Assembly: GCF_024868665.1 (NCBI RefSeq)
Contig: NC_079901.1
Location: forward strand, 820,286-884,285
Direction of reading: 5' to 3'
Source of the DNA: Triplophysa rosa
Taxonomy: Eukaryota; Chordata; Actinopteri; Cypriniformes; Nemacheilidae
DNA: 64,000 nt
Shown here: positions 21,536-33,013 of the stretch, piece by piece
How the letters are laid out: each line of letters begins with the position of its first letter
Numbering within the stretch: the first letter of the stretch is position 1
Notes under the pieces: model-generated
Told to the model about the DNA's origin: nothing
Database searches by the model: none
What the model saw: only the letters and a program-made list of their open reading frames with translations
Program-made: the position numbers and the translations under genes

Positions 21536-23635
21536 AACGTGCAAATATGTTCTGGCGGTGAACTGTGGGTTAAGGAGTGAAGAACTGACACCAGGAGAAG
21601 AGGTTACTTTTCTATCCTGCCTGATAATAAACAGAAGGCTATGTTATGCGGTCAGCAGTTATAGATCAGCATATTTTATAACGGCTTTTAGGGCTGTCAC
21701 GATTATTAAATAATCGTCTCATCGCGATTGTTTGGCCTCATCGCGATGGTTTCAGATCATCACAATTATTGCACATCTCTATAGGATACACTAGGGGGAG
21801 CTGTAGTGCCTGCATATTACATATTTTAGTGTATTTATTCAGGGTTTTTCCTGCATAGAGAAATTTTGGCTCTCGCCAAAATTATGTTGTGAGTCTTCTC
21901 AAGAAATGCTGCAGTTGAGACATTACGCCACAGTGGAGGCCCTGTTTCGTTATCAGCACACTGAGGCTCTAAAAAGAGTTGCAGAACAAGAGCCAGCCTG
22001 TGTTTCACGGCTGTTTGTTTTGCATCCAAGTACGTTTCATTTCTTGATATTTATTAAATTAACATGACGTACATCATTGTAATGTCTTTAGCTGTGCAGT
22101 TGGATCGTTGAATCAGCGTATACTGTACACAGCGAGTTCGCCAGTATGAACGCACATTGCGTTAAGAACGACTCGCACACGAATGACTCATTTGAACCGA
22201 TTCATTTAAACTATTGAACTTTTCAGTCACTAGCGAATATAAGAGATCCTTGAATAATTTAAAGTGAACCACAGAGAATGCAAGATGTGACTGAGCTTTG
22301 CTCATTTAGAAAGACTGGTTAATTCAGTTGGCTATTGTGGGCTGAAAAGTTAGTTGAAATAATAAAAAAAGCTTTATTTGATTAAAAAAACATTTCTGTG
22401 TGGTTGAATAAAAGTAATGTTTTATACAACTTAATAATTGTCATTTTTATGTAATTTTATTAGAACTTTTAATATGTCAAACTCAAAGTCACTTTGGTTA
22501 AGCCACTTAAAGGTACGGTAGGCCTGCGTGTGTATGTAAAAGATCAGGATGGCACCACCTCCGCCTCATTTTGAGCCAGTAAAACGACTCGGTTACGTTT
22601 GTAACCTCGGTTCCCTGATGGAGGGAATGAGACGTTGTGTCGAACCGACAGATGGGGTTCGTCCTTGAGAACCAATCACTTCCGACTTCTTAGAAAAGGC
22701 CAATGAAAATTGGCGAATGAAATTTGCATGCCGGACTCCGCCCCCGGATATCCGGGTATAAAAGGGAGACGGCGTGCCTCATTCATTCACCTTAGTTCTG
22801 AGGAGCCTGAGACCTCTCACGACTGCTGCAGTGGACAGCACGTGTTGTGGCAAGAGGACACAACGTCTCGTTCCCTCCATCAGGGAACCGAGGTTACAAA
22901 CGTAACCGAGACGTTCCCTTTCTGTCGGTCTCTCGACGTTGTGTCGAACCGACAGATGGGGTTCCAATGGAAAACGCCATAACACTGTGCCCATCACAAT
23001 CTCAACGAAGCGACGGTGACTGGCCTGGGCGTGTCAGCCGTGACGCTACCGCGAAATTGTAACCTACCAGTGGGTAGGTAGGGGGTCCCAGAGCTTTCTT
23101 GAAAGGTGGGAAGGCCCCTACCTTCGGCCTCACAGGCGGCGGCCTTGTTTCTCTAACAGCGAGAAGCCGCCCGGAACCGTAAGGCCACTGGGTAAGCGCT
23201 ACTTCCTCAAGCGGGGGATGCGCTACAGAGACCACTTCCTACCACAGGGAGGAGACTAGTGGAGATACCAACATGGTCTCACCGATGGGGGAGAACTCAT
23301 GAGAAGAAAGTGTGGACTGAAGGAGTTAACCGCGAGGTGGAGGTCCACCTAAGGAGGTCATGGGTTACCAAGGTGGGAACCAGCATGAGGATACATCAGA
23401 CGGAACCGCCCTGCTGGGGGGTTGCAACGTCTGGTAGCACTAGGTCCGGTTAGAGCTATGTTGCGAATAACTCAGGTGATACCCGGCCTAAGGGGCAGGG
23501 CTGCTCTGCCCAGCCCGCCCACAGGAGGTGCTTGCTAGTGATGAATGGAGTGCCTGTTCTTCACCCAGTGGGGAAAGAAGGGAGGCTAGTAGTACACTGA
23601 CCCCCTAAGGTCAGATACTGTCATAGGCATACACC

Positions 23636-24214
23636 CTACCGGTCGCCGGTCTTGCCTGATGCCCGCAAGACTCGCCGACCGGTTTTACGCGAAGGCTGTA
23701 GGACCTCGCGAAGGTGATGGGTGTAGCCCAACCCGCGGCTCTGCAGATGTCTGCCAGAGAGGCGCCTCGAGCCAGTGCCCACGAGGAGGCTGTACTCCGT
23801 GTGGAGAGAGCTCTCACCCAGTGGGCATAGGCGAACTAGGACAGGTACGCCATAGTGACGGCGTCCATGATCCAATGAGCCAATCTCTGTTTGAGACAGC
23901 CCTCCCTGCTGATCTCCAAAACAGACAAAGAGCTGCTCAGAGCTACTGCGGCTCTGCGTGCGGTCCAAGCAGAGGCGCAATGCGCATACTGGACACAACA
24001 CGGATGGGGTTGGGTCTTCCTCCCCGGTGGAGAGCGCCTGTAAGTTCACCACCTGGTGTCTCGGGGGAGTGGTGGGAACTTTGGGCACGTAGCCGGGCCT
24101 GGGTCTCAGGATAGCGTGAGAATAACCGGGCCCGAGTTCTAGGCAATCTGTGGACACGGAGAATGCTTGTAGGTCCGCTACCCTCTTGAGCGTCCTCCCG
24201 AGAGCCGTCTTCAT
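23636..24214 (-). pseudogene. DIRS tyrosine recombinase (copy C)
   Basis: Homologous over its whole length to the recombinase of copy B ('KRVADLQAFSVSTDCLELGP', 'VCALRLCLDRTQSR'). The C-terminal catalytic part ('STRSTASSWALARGASLADI', 'FARSYSL') lies in another frame at 23817-23611. The HxxR histidine position again reads leucine. Frame changes make it inactive. Confidence 0.65.
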
Positions 24215-25141
24215 CGTGAAGTGAGAAAGAGCGGCATCTCCGAGGGGCTCCAGGCCCGCATCAAGGTCGTAAGAGGGTACGGAGCGTGGGTGAGGTGGTA
24301 GCCTTCCCGCACCCCTTAGGAACCAAATGATCAGGTTGTGCTGTCCTAGAAACTACCAGCAACTGGGTCGTGATGAGAGGCAACAGTGGCTACATACACG
24401 TTCAGTGTGGAAGGGGAGAGATTATTCTCAAGTCTCTGGAAGGACCACACCAACTTGATCAAGCAACTCCGCGGGTCTTCTCTTCGAGAAGAGCACCAGG
24501 ATGAGAAGAGGCACCACTAGGCGTATCGTCACCTAGTGTCCAGGGCCCTAGCCTGAGTAGTAGTCTTAACCGCCGCAGGGGTTAGGCCACTCAGGATCTC
24601 CTCTTCCGTCCAGGGGCCAGACATGGAGGTTCCAGAGGTCTAGCCCGTGATGCCATAACGTGCCCTTCCCCTGGGAAAGCAGGTCCTTCGTCAGGGGAAT
24701 CGGCCAGGGGGGAGCTGTCGTCAAGAGCATTAGCTCCGAGAACCAAGTCCGGTTGGGCCAGTATGGCGCAACTAGTACACTTGATGCTCCTCTTCCCTGA
24801 CCTTGCACAGGGTCTGTGCAATGAGGCTCACTGGGGGAAGACGTACTTCCGCTTGTCCCACGGCCAGCTGTGCGCTAGAGCCTCCGTGCCGGGCAGGGAG
24901 TACCTTAGCGGCAATGGGTGGTGTCCAGGGAGGCGAAGGGGTCTACCTGAGCCGCCCTGACTGTCCCCAATGAGCTGGCTACGCGGGGGTGGAGTCTGCC
25001 ACTCTCCGCGAGGCGTCAACTGACGAGAGGCACATCGGCTGTCTGGTTCAGGTCACCTGGGATATGTGTGGCCCTGCGACTCCACAGGAGGAGGCGTCGG
25101 GCGAGTCGTTTAGCTGCCATAAGCGAACGCCACCCTGGCGG

Positions 25142-25582
25142 TTAAAACGCTACGGCAGTTGTGCAGTCCGACCGGACCAGCACGTGCTTGTTCTGCACGA
25201 GAGGTTGTAACCCCTTCAGTGCGGGTAGCACATCCAACAACTCTAGGCAATTGATATACCTGCGCAGGCGGGGGCCCGTCCATCCGGGATGGGACCCCCG
25301 TCCGTAGAAAAGGTCATTGAAGACCAAGGGGTTAGGGTGCGTCGGCAGAAAAGCATAATCACTATCCGCCTGCTGCCGGTGTGCCACGCTCTCCAGGGAA
25401 CTCGACTCTGTAGCCAGTGTTGGAGTGGTCTCATGTGCATCAACCTGAGGGGTATCACCACCGTCGAGGATGCCATGTGCCCAGGAGCCTCCTCCCGCTG
25501 ACTGCTTGAAAAATTCCAGGCAGTTCAACACTGACTGAGCGCAGTCGCGCTGTAATGGAGACAGAGTTGAGTTCCATACCAA
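25142..25582 (-). pseudogene. DIRS RNase H region (copy C)
   Basis: Contains 'LELLDVLPALKGLQPLVQNK' followed by 'HVLVRSDCTTAVAF', homologous to copy B but with the SDST motif altered to SDCT, and then loses the frame. The upstream part matches copy B in shifted frames. Inactive relic. Confidence 0.6.
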
Positions 25583-25701
25583 AAAAGAGGATGCTCTGCA
25601 CAGAGGGAGAGCTTGCTCTTTTTCGGTTGACCTGTGGTCCCAATCGATCTAGGTGCCGAGCACTAGGTCCCTGTGTGTACATAACAGATCTCACGAGTGT
25701 G

Positions 25702-26097
25702 TCAAATGAGCCAGTCGTCGAGATAGTTTAGTACCCGCACACCTCTCTCCCGAGGGGAGTGAGGGGGCTTCCACGATCTTCGTGAAGACTCGTGGGGACA
25801 GGGACAGACCGAAGGGGAGGACTCTGTACTAATATGCCTGACCCTCGAAAGCGAACCGTAGGAACGGGCGATGACGAGGGAGAAAGAGACATGAGAGTAA
25901 GCTCCTTCAGGTCGATTGCCATGAATCCATCTTGACATCTGACAGATGCCAGGATGCGCTTCTGCGTGAGCATCCTGAACGGCAGCTTGAGTAGGTGCCT
26001 GTTCAGGGTACGCAGATCTAGCGACCCCCGCTCTTTTGGGGACGATGAAGTACGGGCTGTAAAACCCGTTGAACATCTCGGCTAGAGGGACGAGCAC
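25702..26097 (-). pseudogene. DIRS reverse transcriptase (copy C)
   Basis: The frame starts with 'EMFNGFYSPYFIVPKR' (the conserved N-terminal RT block of DIRS and gypsy elements) and ends with 'ERGVRVLNYLDDWLI', carrying the YLDD catalytic motif. The middle passes through other frames: a neighbouring frame at 25973-25728 shows 'RCQDGFMAIDLKELT', containing the other catalytic Asp context. At least two frame changes make it inactive as given. Copy B lacks this region and the relic at 33014-34560 has it with an internal deletion. Confidence 0.7.
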
Positions 26098-28891
26098 GAT
26101 CGCTTCCTCACCAGAGGGGTGGCGACCTCGGCCCGAAGCACGGGCATCCTGCCTCAGCTGAGGTTAAGAGGATGCCCCGAAACTTGGGCGGGCGTCCGGG
26201 GAGTTGGATCCGTAGCCAGACGACCGTATCCCGTAGTCAACGTGACGGTTTGGGAAGCTCTGTCAGGCTCCCAGGGAAGACAGGGAGGCTAGGGGTACGT
26301 TCTGCTTCATCGACCTCCCGGGGTGGTTCATGGCTGGCAGTACGGATCCCTCGCCGTGGGGGGACCCCCGGGGAGGAGATCGGCTCTGCAGTTTTACCTG
26401 TCTGGCGAAGATGTAGCACAACGCACCATCGAAAGAGAGTGCTTAGGCTATGATTATCCCTACATTGGGTCTTGCCGCAACGTCAGTTGCCGAACACCGT
26501 CGTGTAGAGGGTGAGAGCGGCTGTGATAATACCCAGACGATGATGTGGCACAAAGCACCGTGATTGAGAGTGCTTAGGCTGCTGATTATCCTCGACATTG
26601 GGTCTTGCCGTGACGCAACGTCGAGTTGCCGAACACCGTCGTGTAGAGGGTGAGGCGGCTGTGAAAACGCCCAGAGAGGGAGAAAACTTAGAAAGGTATT
26701 CTCGAACTCCCTGGGGTCTTCCCATGAGGGCCGCTTGGTTTCGCCGGGCTGCTGAGGGATGGTGGTCTCCTCTTCGATGTCTCGAAGAGGACCAGGGCTG
26801 CTGGGAAGCAGAGGTGCACGGGATCTCGGCGGCCAGAGGGCGGTCGAGTCGGCTGGGGAGGACATACGTGATATCCTCTTCTGCTCCCTAACTGTCGAAC
26901 TCCACAGTATCACCAAACAGCCCCCCCTTGCGAGATGGGTGCATCGAGAAAGCGGACTTTCTCAGAGTTACTCACCTGTCAAGGTTCAGCCAGAGGTGTC
27001 TCTCCTGGACCAAAGTGTGGACATCGCCCGACCCAGGGCCCGCGCGATCACCTTGTTCGCCCGAGAGCGAGGTCGGTGAAGCCGCGGAGTTCCTGCATAA
27101 GCGCTGGGTCGGTCTTACCCTCGTGGAGCTCTCTCCGCGCATTGGCTGCAGGAAGGCCATAGCATGGAGAGAGGGGACAGCTTGGCCCGCAGCAGAGTAA
27201 GCTCTCGACACCTCAGATGCGAAAAGCCTACGTGCTTTGGACGGGAGTTTAGGTCGAGCCCCTGGGGGACATCGACGTATCCTCTAGCTGCCCCACCATC
27301 GAGGGAAGAAAGGGTGATGGAACTAGTTGACGTGTACGCGCCGAAGGGGGCGTTCCAGGTCGTACTAGGTTCCTCATGCACTTCCGGGGGAACACGGCAC
27401 TCGATGTATCCAGCCGCGAGCATTGGGAGAGCAGTGCGGTGCACCGCAACCCAATGCCGGCGGCCCGGGAAAGCATGGCTGACATTTCGACATCCGCTTC
27501 TTCCTGATCTCGACCCCCCGAGGGAGGGAGCTTCAAGGAATCGTCGGAGTCTGATGCCAGTAAGTCACCCTCCGATGCTGCAACAGACACTCATCATCAC
27601 GTACCGTGTCCGATACGTGATTGAGGAATAAGACGGCGGACCGTCTCATGGGGAACGGTCAGACGAGCAAGACGAGGTGCGAACGTCCGCGAGCCAGTGG
27701 CTGACGGATTAGCGCTCACAGTAATCCTCATATCACCCTCGCTGCTCGCCGTAGCGGGCGGCAGGGCCGTAGTCCTGCCTGCAGTGCGGGCAGGACGTAT
27801 CCACAATCTGCCCCAGCGTACTGGAAGCAGACCTCGTGTCCGTCCCCCTCCTCGATGAGTGTGTTGCACCCACGAGAACAGCGGGACATGCCACGCTGGA
27901 GAAATTTGCTCTTTTAGAGAAAAAAACTCGAACACTTCTGGAACCGCCGAGACGCCCAGGGGAAGTCGCTGCAGGAAGGGACAGTCCGCTGCACCACGTC
28001 GTAGAGCCGGCAGTCTTGTAGCGAAGTCTGTTGATCATGAGCGAAGGCTCCGAAGAACAAAAGGTGAATGAATGAGGCACGCCGTCTCCCTTTTATACCC
28101 GGATATCCGGGGGCGGAGTCCGGCATGCAAATTTCATTCGCCAATTTTCATTGGCCTTTTCTAAGAAGTCGGAAGTGATTGGTTCTCAAGGACGAACCCC
28201 ATCTGTCGGTTCGACACAACGTCGAGAGACCGACAGAAAGGGAAACCCTGTTATTGTAACTAAAGAATTGTAATGCTTGTAAAATGTACCACCACAACAC
28301 AATAAAAATTAAAGCATATACCATAAAAATAACCTGCAGTACAATTTAATATTATTTAAAATAATCTCAGTGTGAAAACCAGTCTACCAAAATTTCATTA
28401 ACATAGAAGTAAAATTTTATTGTAGTCTTGTAAGTGAGAAAAAACAGACTAGAAGCATTTCTATGACTGATAGCATATCAATGGTGGCTTCACCCCTGAT
28501 CAATTTACTTAATTTACAAGCATTTGGCGGTTGTATTATTGACAGGTAAAAGCCTAAACCTTAAATATATGATAAACCAATATTTTCCGATGTATTTCCA
28601 AGAAAAAAAAACATATTTTTTATATTCAGAACAATATGGTCGTTTCAAAGCTGAATCAAAAATGTATGAGAATTAAATGTCAAAGCTCTAAAACAGATTA
28701 ATCGCCATAATCGTCAAAGCTCTAAAACAGATTAATCGCCATAATCATTAAAGCCCTAAAACAGACAATTAATTGTCATAATCGCAATGATTTATTAGAC
28801 AATTAATCGTCAGCCAAATTTCCTAATCGTGACAGCCCTACCGGCTTTGCATACAAAAATAACACACAAACTCTGTTCCTACAGAAATAGA

Positions 28892-29764
28892 ATGGATCTG
28901 AAGGAGTACTTCAACAGGATTGGGTTTACTGGCCGATATGACAAACCTGACCTTGACACTTTATCCACCATCCACAAGCTGCATGTTATGAATATTCCCT
29001 TTGAGAACCTCAGCATCCACTGTGGGGAGAAGAACACTATAGACCTGTCAATCATCTATGATAAAATTGTCAAGAGCAGTCGAGGTGGCTGGTGTTGTGA
29101 AAACAACCTCTTGTTCTCATGGGTCCTAAGAGAGATGGGTTACAAATATACAACGCTAGGCTCCAAGGTGTTTAATAAGTTCAAAAATGATTTCAACCCT
29201 GTCGATTCTCATCTCATTAATCTGGTGGAGATCGATGGAAAACCTTACATCACAGATGTGAGCTATGGTGTGTCGTGTCAAATGTGGTATCCCTTAGAGA
29301 TGATTTCAGGTAAAGATCAGCCACAGCCTCCAGGTGTGTTCCGTCTCCTAAATGACGGGATGAGGTGGGTTCTGGAGAAGACTGGAAGAAAGAAGCTGGT
29401 CAAGGATGACGCCTTTGCCAAATCTTCCCTTATCGACCAGCGCCTGTTGAAAACCATGTATTGCTTCACATTAACACCACGTGTGCCCGATCACTTTCTG
29501 GAGATATCAGAGTGCCTGCAGACGAGTGCAGACTCTATATTGGTCCTCAAATCCATTTGTTCTTTGCAGACACCTACAGGTTTTAGAGCTCTGATTGGCT
29601 GGACATTTAGTGAGATCACATTCAACCCGCGGGAGGACTTTGACTTGGTGGACATGAAGGAAATTCCAGACTGTGAGATGGAGGCTTTGCTGAGGGAAAA
29701 GTTTAATGTGGTGTTGGTTAATAAGTTCTCACCTAAGAATGACAAAGTTCATAGTACTCAGTAA
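28892..29764 (+). CDS. Arylamine N-acetyltransferase, copy 1
   Basis: 290 codons, the normal length of vertebrate NATs. It transfers acetyl from acetyl-CoA to arylamines and arylhydrazines in the cytosol by a ping-pong mechanism. The catalytic triad is intact: Cys68 in 'RGGWCCEN', His107 in 'DSHLIN', Asp122 in 'ITDVSYG'. The N-terminal 'MNIPFENLSIHCG' block is typical. I chose the ATG at 28892, not the upstream in-frame GTG at 28829, because that GTG lies inside the right terminus of a transposon and because a splice acceptor (ctgttcctacag) ends six bases before the ATG. Vertebrate NATs have one coding exon and non-coding 5' exons. The 5' flank is split: its upstream continuation lies at 21462-21688, on the far side of a 7-kb nested insertion, which is probably now intronic. 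About 97 percent identical to copy 2. Confidence 0.93.
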   Translation: MDLKEYFNRIGFTGRYDKPDLDTLSTIHKLHVMNIPFENLSIHCGEKNTIDLSIIYDKIVKSSRGGWCCENNLLFSWVLREMGYKYTTLGSKVFNKFKNDFNPVDSHLINLVEIDGKPYITDVSYGVSCQMWYPLEMISGKDQPQPPGVFRLLNDGMRWVLEKTGRKKLVKDDAFAKSSLIDQRLLKTMYCFTLTPRVPDHFLEISECLQTSADSILVLKSICSLQTPTGFRALIGWTFSEITFNPREDFDLVDMKEIPDCEMEALLREKFNVVLVNKFSPKNDKVHSTQ

Positions 29765-31416
29765 GTACTGTACTATAAGGTTATGAGTGTCCATTTCATT
29801 TCATGTCAAGTAAGCAAACAAACACATGCACCTATAAAGAACATTTGATCTTAATCACTGCCCAAATCATTTCACAGAATCTAAAAAGAAATCTACAATA
29901 ATGATATCTCGCAAGTAAACGCATACAAATCATACACAACTACATGCAAAACAATTGGTAGGTTAGGATGACATTATATCGTATACTAGACGTGCAAGGA
30001 CCCACTTAAACAATGTAAAAATTGTTACACAGAAGTTCTCTAATGAATTCTTGAAGTGTACAATAAACTTCATTCATGAACTGTAGACTGCAGAGTTTAC
30101 AGTTATACATGTTCTGCTTTTCTCAGTGGTGTAATTGTATTTTCAAATGTTACTCCTTGTTTAGGTTTCAAAATGAGCAGTTTATTTACTCTGTTAATGT
30201 GAAAGGTCATTAGTCTCATGTGCAGTGAGCAGTTTACAGCAAACAAGATCAAAGTACAAAGTGTAAAGTTTATTTATAGTTTGTCAATTTCAATCACAGT
30301 TTTTTTAATCACACAAAATGTTCAGTTTAGTCATATAATTTCTAATGGTTCTGCACACTTGTCTAGTGTAAAAAACTGTATGATAAATCTGAATTTGGGA
30401 GTGCATGACATAAGGGAATTCAGAAAGTTTTCACCCCTTTGAACTTTGTGTACAAGGAAAAATTATATATTCACAGGTGTCAGCGCCAGCTCATTCTCGA
30501 CCCTAACATAAAGAGGATCACACATAAACAAATGTTTTGAATGCAAGATTATTTATTTAAGGAGTAAATGAAAACAGTAAGACCATGTCTAAGAATTTAA
30601 ATAAACAAGAAAGTAATCCAATGGGGTACGTGCTATTGATAAATAGTAAACAACGGGGGAAAAAACAAGATATATATATCATCATACTCATTTTCCCAAT
30701 GCATACTCTTTTGAAGTAGATAAACAATAAAAATTTCAAAACATACAATATGTTCCCTATGTCCTTAATGAGCAATTCCATTTAAAGCTTTATATATATA
30801 TTTATATATCTAAAGAAAATGTCTTGGGTTACGTCTGTGACCCCTGGGGCCCGTTTCAGAAAGGAGGTTTAGTGAAAACTCTGAGTATATTAACCCTGAA
30901 ATGAGGGAAACTCTGGGTTTTCCGTTTCAGAATGTGAGGTATGTCAAACCCGAGAAAGCGGGGTAACTCAAGTCCGTTTCTAAAGGAGATGTAACTTATA
31001 CTCAGAGTCAGTAACCACAAATGATGCATCGTACTATGGTGGTTAACCAGCAAGTTATGTCGTTGTTCGGTAAACGCACCCCTGGTCGGGAGCAGGTTTT
31101 CTTTGGTAAACCCAGAGTTTCTTTCGATCTCCTCCCCCTTGTTAAAGTGCAAGTGGTGTACCTCATTCATTCTTTCATTAATACAATCATTCATGGCATG
31201 CATTTTGATCACACAGAGACCATCTCAGTGACTAAAATGTCATATGTGCTTTTATATATGATCCTGTATGTGAAGAGGCTGCATTTATTCATAGGAATGT
31301 TGTCTGATTTCAAGAGAGGAATTTAGGACCCGAGTGGAATTTTGTCATTTCCCTGTGCATTTTTTATTAAAACTGTACCATTTTTCTTTACAGTGAATTA
31401 GATATATCAAAATATA
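29765..31416. other. NAT copy 1 3' flank; duplicated segment and repeat debris
   Basis: 29765-29920 is the 3' flank, alignable with 43997-44160 plus 45090-45130 beside the second NAT gene but much less similar than the coding regions. 29985-30560 is alignable with 52235-52890 (shared 'ggttctgcacacttgtctag', 'ttctcgaccctaacataaag' and 'gaatgcaagattatttattt' blocks). Around 30845-31000 'ggggcccgtttcagaaagga' and 'ctctgagt' segments look like one end of a PIF/Harbinger- or hAT-like element without its partner end. No gene is seen. Confidence 0.5.
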
Positions 31417-33010
31417 CAAACCCGATTCCAAAAAAGTTGGGACACTGTACAAATTGTGAATAAAAAGAGAATGCAATGATGTGGAAGTTTCAAATTTCAA
31501 TATTTTATTCAGAATACAACATAAATGACATATCAAATGTTTAAACGGAGAAAATGTATCATTTTAAGGGAAAAACAAGTTGATTTTAAATTTCATGGCA
31601 TCAACACATCTCAAAAAAGTTGGGACAAGGCCATGTTTACCACTGTGTGGCATCCCCTCTTCTTTTTTATAACAGTCTGCAAACGTCTGGGGACTGAGGA
31701 GACAAGTTGCTCAAGTTTAGGAATAGGAATGTTGTCCCATTCTTGTCTAATACAGGCTTCTAGTTGCTCGACTGTCTTAGGTCTTCTTTGTCGCATCTTC
31801 CTCTTTATGATGCGCCAAATGTTTTCTATGGGTGAAAGATCTGGACTGCAGGCTGGCCATTTCAGTACCCGGATCCTTCTTCTACGCAGCCATGATGTTG
31901 TAATTGATGCAGTATGTGGTCTGGCATTGTCATGTTGGAAAATGCAAGGTCTTCCCTGAAAGAGACGACGTCTGGATGGGAGCATATGTTGTTCTAGAAC
32001 TTGGATATACCTTTCAGCATTGATGGTGCCTTTCCAGATGTGTAAGCTGCCCATGCCACACGCACTCATGCAACCCCATACCATCAGAGATGCAGGCTTC
32101 TGAACTGAGCGCTGATAACAACTTGGGTTGTCCTTGTCCTCTTTAGTCCGGATGACATGGCGTCCCAGTTTTCCAAAAAGAACTTCAAATTTTGATTCGT
32201 CTGACCACAGAACAGTTTTCCACTTTGCCACAGTCCATTTTAAATGAGCCTTGGCCCAGAGAAAACGCCTGCGCTTCTGGATCATGTTTAGATATGGCTT
32301 CTTTTTTGACCTATAGAGTTTTAGCCGGCAACGGCGAATGGCACGGTGGATTGTGTTCACCGACAATGTTTTCTGGAAGTATTCCTGAGCCCATGTTGTG
32401 ATTTCCATTACAGTAGCATTCCTGTATGTGATGCAGTGCCGTCTAAGGGCCCGAAGATCACGGGCATCCAGTATGGTTTTCCGGCCTTGACCCTTACGCA
32501 CAGAGATTGTTCCAGATTCTCTGAATCTTTGGATGATATTATGCACTGTAGATGATGATAACTTCAAACTCTTTGCAATTTTTCTCTGAGAAACTCCTTT
32601 CTGATATTGCTCCACTATTTTTCGCCGCAGCATTGGGGGAATTGGTGATCCTCTGCCCATCTTGACTTCTGAGAGACACTGCCACTCTGAGAGGCTCTTT
32701 TTATACCCAATCATGTTGCCAATTGACCTAATAAGTTGCAAATTGGTCCTCCAGCTGTTCCTTATATGTACATTTAACTTTTCCGGCCTCTTATTGCTAC
32801 CTGTCCCAACTTTTTTGGAATGTGTAGCTCTCATGAAATCCAAAATGAGCCAATATTTGGCATGACATTTCAAAATGTCTGACTTTCAACATTTGATATG
32901 TTATCTATATTCTATTGTGAATAAAATATAAGTTTATTAGATTCGTAAATTATTGCATTCCTTTTTTATTCACAATTTGTACAGTGTCCCAAATTTTTGG
33001 AATCGGGTTG
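31417..33010 (-). mobile_element. Tc1-type DNA transposon, apparently complete
   Basis: Ends are inverted copies of 'caaacccgattccaaaaaag' extending about 50 bases ('ttgggacactgtacaaattg'), flanked by TA at 31415-31416 and 33011-33012. The 1.6-kb length and an uninterrupted transposase ORF fit an autonomous or recently active Tc1/mariner element. Confidence 0.9.
31611..32660 (-). CDS. Tc1-like DD34E transposase
   Basis: 349 codons from the ATG at 32660 ('MGRGSPIPPMLRRKIVEQY'); an open extension upstream is untranslated element sequence. Order: a helix-turn-helix paired-like DNA-binding region (residues about 1-110, 'GVSQRKIAKSLKLSSSTVHN'), a GRKT-type linker, then the DDE domain. Catalytic residues are the Asp in 'LWSDES', the Asp in 'FQHDNARPHTA' and the Glu in 'SPIENIW', with exactly 34 residues between the last two (DD34E). 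It cuts and pastes the element at TA sites. All hallmark residues are present with no stop or shift, so it may be functional. The C-terminal 'VIKKKRGCHTVVNMALSQLF' lies close to the right terminal repeat. Confidence 0.92.
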   Translation of the reverse strand: MGRGSPIPPMLRRKIVEQYQKGVSQRKIAKSLKLSSSTVHNIIQRFRESGTISVRKGQGRKTILDARDLRALRRHCITYRNATVMEITTWAQEYFQKTLSVNTIHRAIRRCRLKLYRSKKKPYLNMIQKRRRFLWAKAHLKWTVAKWKTVLWSDESKFEVLFGKLGRHVIRTKEDKDNPSCYQRSVQKPASLMVWGCMSACGMGSLHIWKGTINAERYIQVLEQHMLPSRRRLFQGRPCIFQHDNARPHTASITTSWLRRRRIRVLKWPACSPDLSPIENIWRIIKRKMRQRRPKTVEQLEACIRQEWDNIPIPKLEQLVSSVPRRLQTVIKKKRGCHTVVNMALSQLF

Positions 33011-33013
33011 TAT

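Larger units (their letters stand above)
22585..28244 (-). mobile_element. DIRS-type retrotransposon, most complete copy (copy C)
   Basis: About 5.66 kb on the minus strand, bounded by the DIRS terminus 'cgacagaaagggaa' at the right and 'ggttacgtttgtaacc' at the left, with an internal complementary region at 22850-22960. Gag-like (27590-26900), RT (26097-25702 and neighbouring frames), RNase H (about 25582-24990) and tyrosine recombinase (24214-23636) follow in the expected order. Frames are broken in several places. It is nested inside the hAT-like element, so it inserted later than that element. Confidence 0.9.
21689..28840. mobile_element. hAT-like element interrupted by a DIRS element
   Basis: Left end 'tagggctgtcacgatta' and right end 'taatcgtgacagcccta' are inverted repeats. 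Flanking octamers acggcttt (21681-21688) and ccggcttt (28841-28848) match at 7 of 8 positions. The second NAT copy reads 'ataacggctttgcatac' without the insert (about 43072-43088), a true empty site. Excluding the nested DIRS (22585-28244) the element is about 1.5 kb, with no transposase. A 33-bp unit ('aaagctctaaaacagattaa' plus 'tcgccataatc') occurs about three times near 28676-28770. Confidence 0.85.

Noticed and set aside
28829..28891. N-terminal extension of NAT copy 1 to a GTG at 28829
   Set aside because: The GTG lies within the right inverted terminus of the hAT-like insertion; the normal NAT start (MDLKEYF) with a splice acceptor just upstream is at 28892.
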